Positions 41,857 through 48,977 of a DNA stretch of 48,977 nt are shown piece after piece. Each line of letters begins with the position of its first letter. Position 1 is the first letter of the stretch. A model generated the notes under the pieces. It saw only the letters and a list, made by a program, of their open reading frames with translations. It searched no databases and had not been told where the DNA came from. The translations under genes were made by a program, and so were the position numbers. The DNA comes from Pseudomonadota bacterium. Its GTDB lineage: Bacteria; Pseudomonadota; Alphaproteobacteria; SHVZ01. Where the stretch lies: the NCBI GenBank assembly GCA_016195085.1, contig JACQAG010000023.1, forward strand, positions 1-48,977, given 5' to 3'.

Positions 41857-42752
41857 GCGCATCCTCTCCGCCAAGGATCGATCTCGCCTGCGCGGGCGCC
41901 AGCGCCAGCATCCAGCCCTTGGGCGGCGAGCTGGTGGCATGGCAGGAAGCGGGCTCGCCCCCGCTCCTCTGGCACGGCGATGCGGCCCATTGGCCGCACC
42001 ATGCGCCGATCCTCTTTCCCATCGTCGGCCACGCCGCCAACGACGTGATCCACCATGACGGCATCGCCTATCCCACCCAGCGCCACGGCTTCACCCGCAC
42101 CAGCCTGTTCACGGTGGCATCCACGGCACCAGACCGGGTCGAGCTCGTGCTCCGCGACACCGAAGAGATCAAGGCGATCTTTCCCTTCGCCTTCGTCTTG
42201 CGGCTCGCCTATCGGCTGGGTGCGGCCGGCCTCCGTCTCGACCTGTCCCTCGCCAATCCCGGCACGGTGCCGCTGCCCTATGCGACCGGCTTCCACCCGG
42301 CATTCCGCTGGCCCTTTGCTGGCGCGAGCCAAAGCGGCTACCGGGTGGTCTTCGAACGGGAGGAAGCCTCGAGCCTGATCGGCGGCGGCCCCGACGGGCT
42401 GATCGAGAGGGAGATGCGCCTCTCGCCGCTCTCCGGGCGGACGCTGTCCTTGACACCCGAGCGGTTCGAGCAGGGTGCCATCATCTTCCGCGACGCCAAG
42501 AGCCGCCGCCTCACCTTCGCCGCCCCCGATGGCAGCGCCATCGAGATGGCGACCGACGGCTTTCCCCACCTCGCCTTGTGGACCAAGACGACGGCGCCGT
42601 TCCTGTGCCTGGAGGCCTGGACCGGGTACTCCGATCCCCGCGGCTTCACCGGCAACCTCACCGAGAAGCCGTCGATGCGCTTGCTTCCGCCCGGCCAGGA
42701 GGCGACCTACGGCGTCGATCTTACCTATCGCCCGCCGGGCAGCGTTCTTTAG
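41853..42752 (+). CDS. aldose 1-epimerase family protein
   Basis: A 299-residue mutarotase-like protein of the LacX/YeaD-related group. The catalytic His is in YPTQRHGFTRT, a second His in YATGFHPAFRWPF, and the Glu in FLCLEAWTGYSDP. This class interconverts anomers of a sugar, but the specific sugar is unknown. The GTG start lies inside the stop of the serine hydrolase gene (GTGA), so the two are coupled. It is convergent with gcrA, 16 bases away. Confidence 0.9.
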   Translation: MSASSPPRIDLACAGASASIQPLGGELVAWQEAGSPPLLWHGDAAHWPHHAPILFPIVGHAANDVIHHDGIAYPTQRHGFTRTSLFTVASTAPDRVELVLRDTEEIKAIFPFAFVLRLAYRLGAAGLRLDLSLANPGTVPLPYATGFHPAFRWPFAGASQSGYRVVFEREEASSLIGGGPDGLIEREMRLSPLSGRTLSLTPERFEQGAIIFRDAKSRRLTFAAPDGSAIEMATDGFPHLALWTKTTAPFLCLEAWTGYSDPRGFTGNLTEKPSMRLLPPGQEATYGVDLTYRPPGSVL

Positions 42753-42768
42753 CCGCGGCGTTGGTAGC

Positions 42769-43194
42769 CTAGCGCGCGGCGCTGATCTTGCTTTTGGGCT
42801 TGGCCTGCCAGAGGGCCTGGGCGGCGGGCCGTGCGGACCTGATCCTGGTCGAGTCCGACCGGACATACGCCTTGGCCGCATGCTCCGGGCAATAGATCGT
42901 GCCGGCGGGAACCGGCTTGCTGCAGAAATGGAAGCCGGGAAGCTTCGGATCGCCGATCGGCCAATGGCAGCGCGCCCCGGGGATGGGCGGGCTGGCCCCT
43001 GGCGGCGGGGGCGAGCGACGGGCGCCGGGCCGATTGAGCCCATGGCCGATGAGCCCCATGCGCTGGATCTTGCCGGCGACGGCGCTGCGGCTGAGGCCGA
43101 GACGCTTGGCCATCTGCTCGAAGCTCAACCCTTCGAGCGTGAACCAAACCCGGAGTTTCCGCTCGCTCGCTTTCGTCCAAGTAAATCGTGCCAT
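42769..43194 (-). CDS. gcrA: GcrA-family cell cycle regulator
   Basis: GcrA regulators (PF07750) bind methylated GANTC promoters with sigma-70 in Caulobacter and control cell cycle and division genes. The 141-residue protein has the HTH FTWTKASERKLRVWFTLE and LSFEQMAKRLGLSRSAVAGK, a proline-rich linker, and the C-terminal CHWPIGDPKLPGFHFCSKP with CPEH, a likely zinc site. This copy is shorter than typical GcrA and its N-terminal WTxxR pattern is altered, so it may be a paralogue, not the principal GcrA. The ATG at 43194 is chosen. A CtrA-box-like site lies at 43265-43279. Confidence 0.88.
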   Translation of the reverse strand: MARFTWTKASERKLRVWFTLEGLSFEQMAKRLGLSRSAVAGKIQRMGLIGHGLNRPGARRSPPPPGASPPIPGARCHWPIGDPKLPGFHFCSKPVPAGTIYCPEHAAKAYVRSDSTRIRSARPAAQALWQAKPKSKISAAR

Positions 43195-43264
43195 GGGAGC
43201 ATTCGGCATTCTGTTGACCCGACCGCATCGGCGCTTGCTCTCGCCCCTACGGCTCGCCGAGCAT

Positions 43265-43279
43265 TTAAGCAAATATTAC
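43265..43279. promoter_or_regulatory. CtrA-box-like site upstream of gcrA
   Basis: TTAA (43265-43268), seven bases, TTAC (43276-43279) match the CtrA consensus TTAA-N7-TTAA at seven of eight defined positions. It is about 70 bases upstream of the gcrA ATG in an AT-richer patch. In Caulobacter, CtrA represses gcrA, so the position fits. A single site is weak evidence. Confidence 0.4.
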
Positions 43280-43367
43280 GGCATTTCAAGCGCGCGCGTC
43301 GACCCCCGGCTGCCGGGCCGGGTCGCCCTCGGCTGCTCCGGCAGCACTTCGATCCCGGCCGGTTCCC

Positions 43368-44951
43368 TCAATTCCCCGGCCGGATCATGAAGGCGGCCAT
43401 GTAGCCATCGGCCCGTCCGGTGTAGGCGAGCCCCTTGCGCAAGGCATAGGTGTTGTCCTGGTAGAAGAGCGGCACGAGCGCCTGGTCGGCCATGGCGATC
43501 TCGGCCGTCTCCTGCAGCAAGGCCTCGCGCTTCTTGTCGTCGACCGTCGCCAGCGCCCGATCCAGCACCTCGTCCACCTTCGGGTTTGAATAGCGTGCGC
43601 GGTTGGACGCACCCATCCCCTTCTCGCTGCTGACGGTCGCCACCTGGGCGCGGAGCGGGAAGGAGGCCTCGCCGGTGGTAGCCGAGTTGCCGATCAGCAA
43701 GAGGCTGTATGCGTAGGTGGGCGCGCTCGCCTGGCCGATGAAGATCGTCCAAGGCTGCGCCACCACCTTGGTGTCGATGCCGATGCGGGTCAGCATCGGG
43801 GCCAGCGCCTGCAGCACCTTGTCGTCGTTCGGATAGCGGTCGTTCGGACCGTGGATGGTGATGGCGAAGCCGTTGGGATAGCCCGCCTCGGCCAGGAGCT
43901 TGCGGGCGCCGTCGGGGTCATAGGCATCGGGCTTGAGCTTGGGGCTGACGCCGAAGAAGCCTTCGGCCAGAAGACCGCCGGCGGGCGTGGCGGTGCCGTC
44001 CATCACCCGCTCGACCAAGGCTTGGCGGTTGATCGCCTTGGAGATGGCCATGCGCACCCGGCGGTCCTTGAACGGGTTCGCCGCCAAGGGCTGGCCGGCC
44101 TTGTCGGTGACGAAGGGAGTCTTGTCGCGGAAGCTGTCCATATGGATGAACAGCACGGAATTGGCCAGCGCGCGGACGAGACTGACATTCGCATTCGCCT
44201 TGAGGGCGACGTAATCGGCAGGCGGCACGTCGTCGATCGCCTGCACGTCGCCGGCCAGCAGGGCGGCGACCCGCGCGGCATTGTTGGTGATGATCTTGAT
44301 CGTCGCCTTCTGCCAATGGGGCTTGGCGCCCCAATAGGCGTCGTTGCGCTGGACCACGATGCGGTCGCCCTGCGCATAGCTCGCATACTTGAACGGTCCG
44401 GAGCCGATCATGGCGCTTCCGTCGTTGAAGGCGCTGGTCGGCGCCTGCTCGAACTTGCGCGACACGATGTAGATCGAGGCGAGGTCGACCGGCATCAGCG
44501 GATAGGGCGTGGACGTCTTGAAGCGGATGGTCTGCGGGTCGACGACGATGATCTCCTTGATCTGGCGGGTGTAGATGGTGAAGGGAGACGGACTGTTGGG
44601 AACCCAGTTCACCCGCCTGATGGTGGCGGCCACGTCCTCGGCGCTGAGATCGCTGCCGTCATGGAACTTGACCCCCGGGCGCAGCTTGAACTCCCAGGTG
44701 GTGTCGTCGATCGTCTTCCACTCGGTCGCCAGGCCCGGGATCGGCCGCATCCGCTCGTCCTGATCGACGAGCCGGTCGAACATGTGGATCGACAGCTTGA
44801 TGTTCGTCGCCAGATTGTGGAAATGCGGATCGATCGAGGTGACCGCGGCACCCTGTCCCAGCGTGATCTCCTGTGCCAAGGACGGTGCGGCCAGAGACAG
44901 GAGGGCCGCCGCCGGAATACCGATCGCCAGACGAACCAGAGCGCGAAGCAT
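43368..44951 (-). CDS. ABC transporter substrate-binding protein, family 5, Sec signal
   Basis: A 527-residue periplasmic SBP_bac_5-family protein. It has a Sec signal (RLAIGIPAAALLSLAAPSLA) and family blocks LGQGAAVTSIDPHFHNLATN, LRPGVKFHDGSDLSAEDV, IGSGPFKYASYAQGD and the C-terminal LVPLFYQDNTYALRKGL. It would bind peptides, nickel or similar solutes. No permease or ATPase gene is near, so it is an orphan. It differs from the two Tat-dependent SBPs in this window. Upstream of its ATG is the att-like tRNA fragment at 44966. Confidence 0.92.
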   Translation of the reverse strand: MLRALVRLAIGIPAAALLSLAAPSLAQEITLGQGAAVTSIDPHFHNLATNIKLSIHMFDRLVDQDERMRPIPGLATEWKTIDDTTWEFKLRPGVKFHDGSDLSAEDVAATIRRVNWVPNSPSPFTIYTRQIKEIIVVDPQTIRFKTSTPYPLMPVDLASIYIVSRKFEQAPTSAFNDGSAMIGSGPFKYASYAQGDRIVVQRNDAYWGAKPHWQKATIKIITNNAARVAALLAGDVQAIDDVPPADYVALKANANVSLVRALANSVLFIHMDSFRDKTPFVTDKAGQPLAANPFKDRRVRMAISKAINRQALVERVMDGTATPAGGLLAEGFFGVSPKLKPDAYDPDGARKLLAEAGYPNGFAITIHGPNDRYPNDDKVLQALAPMLTRIGIDTKVVAQPWTIFIGQASAPTYAYSLLLIGNSATTGEASFPLRAQVATVSSEKGMGASNRARYSNPKVDEVLDRALATVDDKKREALLQETAEIAMADQALVPLFYQDNTYALRKGLAYTGRADGYMAAFMIRPGN

Positions 44952-44965
44952 CTGCCCCTCCTCTT

Positions 44966-45009
44966 GATCAGCAGGTCCCGAGCCGGATCCTCGGCCACCG
45001 CGCCATCAA
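44966..45009. repeat. diverged copy of the tRNA-Thr 3' end, putative attR-like site
   Basis: It matches the tRNA-Thr 3' end and four bases beyond (32661-32704) at 35 of 44 positions without gaps. Exact stretches include AGGTCCCGAG, GATCCTCGGC and CCATCAA. The 5' half of a tRNA is missing, so it is not a functional tRNA gene. It lies between the SBP and the DHA2 transporter genes. Confidence 0.6.
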
Positions 45010-45025
45010 TGTCCAATCCAGATCG

Positions 45026-46525
45026 TTACCGCCGCCGCCGCCCGACCAGGAGGAGCGGCACGATCAACAGCGTGATCCCGGTCATCCATTGGAAATCCGC
45101 GAGATAGGCCAGCATGGTCGCTTGGCGGTCGACCTCGGTGCTGAGGCTAAAGAGGCCCTGCACGGTCTGCAAATCCCAAGGCACCGAGGATGTGGGCTCG
45201 CGGAACTTCGGATCGAAAGGGGTGATGCCCTCGACCATGGCGCTGCGGAACACCTGGCGGTTGCGCGCCAACAGCGCCTCCAAGGCGGCGATGCCGGCGC
45301 TGGCACCCAAGTTGCGCATGAGGCTAAACAGGCTGGCGCCGGTGGTGCGGTAGTGGGGTGCCAAGGTGGCGAAGGCGAAGGTGCTGAGCGGCACATAGAT
45401 GAACCCCATGCCGAAGCCCTGCAGGAAGCCGACCCAGACCAGGCTCCAGACGTCGACGTCGAGGGTAAACCGCGTCATCAGCCAGAACGCCGAGGCCGTG
45501 ATCGCCACCCCGCCGGTGATCACATAGCGGGGATCGGTCCGGCCGCTGATCTTGCCGGCGATGGTCATCGCCACCATGGTACCGACGCCCCGCGGCCCCA
45601 TGATCTCGCCCGCGGTGATCGCCGGATATTGCAGCACGTCCTGCAGCAGATGCGATAGGAGCGCCAGCATCGCCAGCACCACCAGGCTCACGATGAAGGT
45701 GGCGAGCACGCCAGAGACGAAGTTGCGGTCGCGGAAGATGGCGAACTCGATCAGCGGCTGGTGCGCGGTCAGGCTGTGGACGATGAAGAGATAGAGCGCC
45801 AGCGCCGAGACCGCCGCCATGACGACGATCTGCTTCGATTGGAACCAGTCGAGGCTCTCCCCGCGGTCGAGCATCATTTGCGCCGCACCGATGGCAAGCC
45901 CGAGGAAGGCAAAGCCGGTCCAGTCGAAATTCGCCTCGCGGTCGATCTTCGTGTCGGGGAGGTTCGCCCACACGCCCAGCGCCGCCAGCAGGCCGACCGG
46001 CACGTTGATGTAGAAGATCCAGCGCCAATCATGCGCCTCGGTCAGGTAGCCGCCGACGGTCGGCCCGAAGATCGGCGCGGCGACGAAGCCCATGCCCCAG
46101 AGCGCCATCGCCTCGCCGTGGCGCTCCTTGGGATAGGTGTCGAGCAATGTCGCCTGGGAGAGCGGAATCAGGCTGGCGCCGAAGGCCCCTTGCAGGGTCC
46201 GGTAGATCACCATCTCGGTGAGGCTCCCGGCGAGGCCGCACAAGGCCGAGACGGCGCTGAAGCCCAGAATCGAGATGATGAACAAGCGCCGGCGGCCGAT
46301 CTTGAGCGCGATCACGCCGGTGGGCGGAGTCATGATGGCGGCGGCAAGGATGTAGCTCGTCAGCACCCAGGCGATCTGCTCCTGGGTCGCCAGCAGGCTT
46401 CCCTGCATGTGCGGCAGCGCCACATTGGGGATCGTGGTGTCGATCGCATGCATGATCGTGGCGGCCATGATCGAGATGGTGATCATGGCGCGGCGGGGTG
46501 CCGCCACTCCCCGATCTGCCGTCAT
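45026..46525 (-). CDS. DHA2-family MFS drug efflux transporter (EmrB-like)
   Basis: A 499-residue inner-membrane antiporter with about 14 transmembrane helices. Typical DHA2 features: LDT-type motif HAIDTTIPNVALPHMQGSL, motif C region GPTVGGYL, and GAFGASLIPLSQATLLDTYP. EmrB-type pumps expel drugs with a periplasmic EmrA partner, which is not encoded here. The ATG at 46525 is used; a longer frame upstream has no family sequence. It is divergent from the SBP gene at 46726 with 200 bases between them. Confidence 0.92.
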   Translation of the reverse strand: MTADRGVAAPRRAMITISIMAATIMHAIDTTIPNVALPHMQGSLLATQEQIAWVLTSYILAAAIMTPPTGVIALKIGRRRLFIISILGFSAVSALCGLAGSLTEMVIYRTLQGAFGASLIPLSQATLLDTYPKERHGEAMALWGMGFVAAPIFGPTVGGYLTEAHDWRWIFYINVPVGLLAALGVWANLPDTKIDREANFDWTGFAFLGLAIGAAQMMLDRGESLDWFQSKQIVVMAAVSALALYLFIVHSLTAHQPLIEFAIFRDRNFVSGVLATFIVSLVVLAMLALLSHLLQDVLQYPAITAGEIMGPRGVGTMVAMTIAGKISGRTDPRYVITGGVAITASAFWLMTRFTLDVDVWSLVWVGFLQGFGMGFIYVPLSTFAFATLAPHYRTTGASLFSLMRNLGASAGIAALEALLARNRQVFRSAMVEGITPFDPKFREPTSSVPWDLQTVQGLFSLSTEVDRQATMLAYLADFQWMTGITLLIVPLLLVGRRRR

Positions 46526-46725
46526 CCAGCTCCCGCATCCACAGGGATCGAGCCCCGGCAAGCTAAACCACAAGCTAGACCAAGAGCAGCCGCGCCGGCA
46601 ATCGGGCCTCCGGCGGCGACGGCTCCTTGGGGGAATTGCCGCCAAGGCGTCGCCAAGCCTATCCTCTCCTGGCAATCGATCCGACCGCGAGGCAGGGAGC
46701 GGTCAAGCATGGGAGGCTTCTCGTC

Positions 46726-48384
46726 ATGAGCATGAAGATCAGCGGCAACAGGCGCGGGCTCAGCCGGCGCGGCGTCATCAAGGCGGGAGCCGGAACCATG
46801 GGCGTGCTGGCGATGCCCGCCGTGCTCCGGCTCGCCAGCGGCAAGGCCTATGGCGCCGATGCGCGCTCGACCGTCAAGGTCGCCCCCGAGGTCGACCTCA
46901 AGATCTTCGATCCGGTGTGGACGACCGCCACCATCACCTCCACCCATGGCTACATGGTCTACGACACGCTGTTTTCGGTCGACGCCAAGTACAATGTGAA
47001 GCCGCAGATGGTGGAGAAATACGAGGCCTCCGCCGACGGCCTCACCCACAATTTCAAGCTCCGCGACGGGCTCGGATTCTCCGACGGCTCGCCGGTGACA
47101 TCCAAGGATTGCGTCGCCTCGATCAAGCGCTGGGCCGCCAGATTCGGCGAGGCGAAGATCATGATGGAGCGCGCGCAGTCCTTGGCCCCGATCGACGAGA
47201 GGTCGTTCTCGCTGAAGCTGAAGGAGCCGTTCGGCCCGGTCTTGGAGACCTTCGGCGCGGTGACCCCGGTCTGCTTCATCATGCGCGAGAAGGAGGCCTC
47301 GACCGATCCCTTCACGCAAGTGACCGAAGTCGTCGGCTCCGGCCCGTTCCTCTGGGTCAAGGAGGAATGGCAACCCAACAACCGGGTCGTCTACACCAAG
47401 AGCCCCAGCTACAAGCCGCGCGCGGAGCCGGCCGACGGCTATGCCGGCGGCAAGGTCGTCAAGATCGAGCGGGTAGAATGGCAAGTGATCCCCGACCCCT
47501 CGGTGCAGTCGGCCGCACTCGCCGCGGGCGAGCTCGACTACCTGACCAACCCGATCGCCGATCAGGTCAGGCAGATGCGCACCAACCCCAACATCACCAT
47601 CGGCTTCCTCGATCCCCTGGGCTGGCAGTTCCACTTCCGCTTCAACTCCTTGAACAAGCCCTTCGACAATCCGAAGGCGCGCCAAGCGATCCAGATGCTG
47701 ATCGAGAGCCGGCAGGAGGACTATCTGAGCGCTACGGGCCAGACCGGCGATCTCGGCCGGGTGTGTCTCGCTCCCTTCGTCTGCGGCTCGCCCAACGAGA
47801 CCATGATCGGCACCGAGCGCTTCGCCAAATACCAGCCGGAGCGCATCAAGGCCTTGCTCAAGGAAGGCGGCTACAACGGCGAGCCGGTCGTGCTCATGGA
47901 TCCGACCGACCAGGTCAACTTGCATCTCATCGCCCAGGTGCTGGACGGGCATCTGCGCGAGCTCGGCGTCAAATCCGATCTGCAGTCGATGGACTGGTCG
48001 TCCCTGGTCTCGCGCCGCTCGATCAAGGCCTCCCCGCAGCAGGATCGCGGCGGCTGGAACATCTTCCCCACCGCATGGCCCAGCGCCACCATGATGGATC
48101 CGGTGCTGAACGCGCCCTTGGAATCCACCTGCGAGCAGAAAAACTGGTTCGGCTGGCCCTGCGATCCCGAGATGGAGAAGCTCCGGGTGGAGTTCCTGGC
48201 GGCGAGCGGCGCCCAGCAGCGCAAGCAGCTCATCGAGAAGATCCAGCTCCGCTTCTTCGACCAGGCGCCCTACGCCTATGCCGGCCAGTATTTCCCGCCG
48301 ATCGCCTACCGCAAGGATCGCCTCAGGGGCGTCATCGGCGTCCTGAGCCCGGTCTACTGGAACATGGAGAAGTTCGCGGGCTAG
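46726..48384 (+). CDS. ABC transporter substrate-binding protein, family 5, Tat signal
   Basis: A 552-residue SBP_bac_5-family protein. SRRGVIKAGAGTMGVLAMPA is a Tat-type signal; GGGAGG precedes the ATG at nine-base spacing. Blocks include IFDPVWTTATITSTHGYMVY, LRDGLGFSDGSPVTSKDC, VGSGPFLWVKEEW and the C-terminal YAGQYFPPIAYRKDRL. It is paralogous to the SBP at 8180-9757 in N-terminal, middle and C-terminal blocks. No ABC permease or ATPase adjoins it. A strong terminator follows at 48416. Confidence 0.93.
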   Translation: MSMKISGNRRGLSRRGVIKAGAGTMGVLAMPAVLRLASGKAYGADARSTVKVAPEVDLKIFDPVWTTATITSTHGYMVYDTLFSVDAKYNVKPQMVEKYEASADGLTHNFKLRDGLGFSDGSPVTSKDCVASIKRWAARFGEAKIMMERAQSLAPIDERSFSLKLKEPFGPVLETFGAVTPVCFIMREKEASTDPFTQVTEVVGSGPFLWVKEEWQPNNRVVYTKSPSYKPRAEPADGYAGGKVVKIERVEWQVIPDPSVQSAALAAGELDYLTNPIADQVRQMRTNPNITIGFLDPLGWQFHFRFNSLNKPFDNPKARQAIQMLIESRQEDYLSATGQTGDLGRVCLAPFVCGSPNETMIGTERFAKYQPERIKALLKEGGYNGEPVVLMDPTDQVNLHLIAQVLDGHLRELGVKSDLQSMDWSSLVSRRSIKASPQQDRGGWNIFPTAWPSATMMDPVLNAPLESTCEQKNWFGWPCDPEMEKLRVEFLAASGAQQRKQLIEKIQLRFFDQAPYAYAGQYFPPIAYRKDRLRGVIGVLSPVYWNMEKFAG

Positions 48385-48415
48385 CTTGATCCAGCGCGCC
48401 TCAAGCGCAATCTAG

Positions 48416-48447
48416 AAGAGGGGCGGCGGTCGCCCCTCTTTGCTTTT
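48416..48447 (+). terminator. rho-independent terminator
   Basis: AAGAGGGGCG (48416-48425), loop GCGGT and CGCCCCTCTT (48431-48440) form a perfect ten-base stem followed by TGCTTTT. It lies 31 bases after the SBP stop and separates it from the rhodanese gene. Confidence 0.85.
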
Positions 48448-48474
48448 CCCCTCCTCTCAAGGTTCCGATCCACC

Positions 48475-48855
48475 ATGGCCACGTCCGTCAAAGAACTGCT
48501 CGCCGCCGCCAATGCCGCGGTGCCGCGCATAACCGCCGATGAGCTCCAAGTGATGGCGAAGGCCGGCAATGTCCTCATCCTCGATGTCCGCGACGAGCTG
48601 GAGATCCGCCAGTCCGGCAAGATCAAGGGTGCCGTCACCGTCTCCCGGGGCATGCTCGAGTTCCGCGCCGACCCGGAGCTGCCGAGCCACAACCCGGCCT
48701 TCCAGAAAGACAAGAAGATCGTGGTCTATTGCGGCTCCGGCGGCCGCGCCGCCTTGAGCGGCAAGACGCTGAAGGATCTCGGCTACAAATCCGTATTCAA
48801 CGCCGGCGGCTTCAGGGACCTGGCCGAGGCCGGAGTCGAGACCGAGCCCGTGTGA
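48475..48855 (+). CDS. rhodanese-like sulfurtransferase
   Basis: A 126-residue single rhodanese domain. The active-site loop is VVYCGSGGRAALSGKTL with the catalytic Cys in CGSGGR, and the LILDVRDELEIRQSGKIKGA and FNAGGFRDLAEAG blocks match the family. It transfers sulfane sulfur or acts as a redox sensor. The loop has six residues after Cys, as in active rhodaneses. No signal peptide, so cytoplasmic. It follows the SBP gene after a terminator and is probably its own unit. Confidence 0.93.
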   Translation: MATSVKELLAAANAAVPRITADELQVMAKAGNVLILDVRDELEIRQSGKIKGAVTVSRGMLEFRADPELPSHNPAFQKDKKIVVYCGSGGRAALSGKTLKDLGYKSVFNAGGFRDLAEAGVETEPV

Positions 48856-48874
48856 GCCGCTGAGGACCCGCCGA

Positions 48875-48977
48875 ATGCCCCCACCCCAACCCTCCCCCGC
48901 CTCACGGCGAGGGAGGGAGTCGAGATAGACCTCCTGCTCCCTCCCCCACGCCAGGGGAGGGTTGGGGAGGGGGGGGC
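48875..48977. repeat. palindromic G-rich repeat, copy 3 (runs off the window)
   Basis: It begins ATGCCCCCACCCC and contains CCCCAACCCTCCCC (48884-48897) with its complement GGGGAGGGTTGGGG (48954-48967), a perfect 14-base inverted repeat enclosing an inner TCCC/GGGA palindrome. Same type as 18609-18713 and 27222-27294. The right end is outside the window. Confidence 0.8.

Noticed and set aside
44966-45009. A second tRNA-Thr gene
   Set aside because: Only the 3' half is similar; the 5' acceptor strand, D arm and anticodon are absent, and T-arm pairing is broken.
46522-47952. 476-codon minus-strand frame opposite the second Tat SBP
   Set aside because: Antisense shadow of a well-supported gene with no recognisable domain.

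Overview
This 49-kb window is chromosomal DNA from a GC-rich, probably motile alphaproteobacterium; a Rhodospirillales-like soil or aquatic lineage is the best guess. The evidence is a GcrA cell-cycle regulator with a CtrA-box-like site in its promoter region, a remnant of a MucR/Ros regulator, an alphaproteobacterial hemC-hemD-mic60-hemY cluster divergent from tsaD-gpsA, a DUF1194 protein and a FliG. Most neighbouring genes overlap by 1-16 bases, so translational coupling is common.

Layout. 0-5 kb: purD, divergent from xseA, which is coupled to an M23 peptidase; then a HigBA toxin-antitoxin pair with a palindromic operator, and a GNAT acetyltransferase. 5-10 kb: a complete tyrosine recombinase with a probably leaderless promoter, overlapping a PIMT-like methyltransferase; an alpha/beta hydrolase; an orphan Tat-exported substrate-binding protein (SBP). 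9.8-13 kb: a gap with a strong hairpin and a rho-independent terminator, a 59-residue small gene, and an ABC-2 exporter (one ATPase, two permeases). 13-18.5 kb: a HAD hydrolase, then a long minus-strand run holding a NitT/TauT-type ABC importer, a molybdopterin sulfite-oxidase-like enzyme, a secreted glutathione peroxidase and a TPR protein. 18.6-23.2 kb: a DMT transporter coupled to a BtuF-like protein, an AraC regulator, a PAS protein and a PaiB-like protein. 23.2-32.7 kb is the conserved core: SemiSWEET, Rieske, EVE, YciI, a small helical protein, gpsA and tsaD on minus; hemC, a continuous hemD-mic60 frame, hemY and a DUF1194 gene on plus, ending at tRNA-Thr(CGT).

32.7-45.0 kb looks like an old accessory region. 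It starts at the 3' end of tRNA-Thr with a broken integrase, and a diverged 44-base copy of the tRNA 3' end lies at 44966-45009. Between these are an epoxide-hydrolase-like protein, a SPW membrane protein, MITE-like hairpins, a MucR fragment, two conserved hypotheticals, an isolated fliG, an AGAT-type amidinotransferase next to a flippase-like membrane protein, a beta-lactamase-fold hydrolase, an aldose epimerase, a GcrA protein and an SBP. A 93-base intergenic element occurs twice in it (37889 and 40398). 45-49 kb: a DHA2/EmrB efflux pump divergent from a second Tat-dependent SBP (a paralogue of the one at 8180-9757), then a rhodanese.

The most interesting observations are the uninterrupted HemD-Mic60 reading frame, the tRNA-Thr att-like pair with the broken integrase, the duplicated 93-base element, the amidinotransferase-flippase pair and the recombinase-methyltransferase overlap. 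I found no CRISPR array, rRNA or intact insertion sequence. All motif matches and alignments were made by eye.
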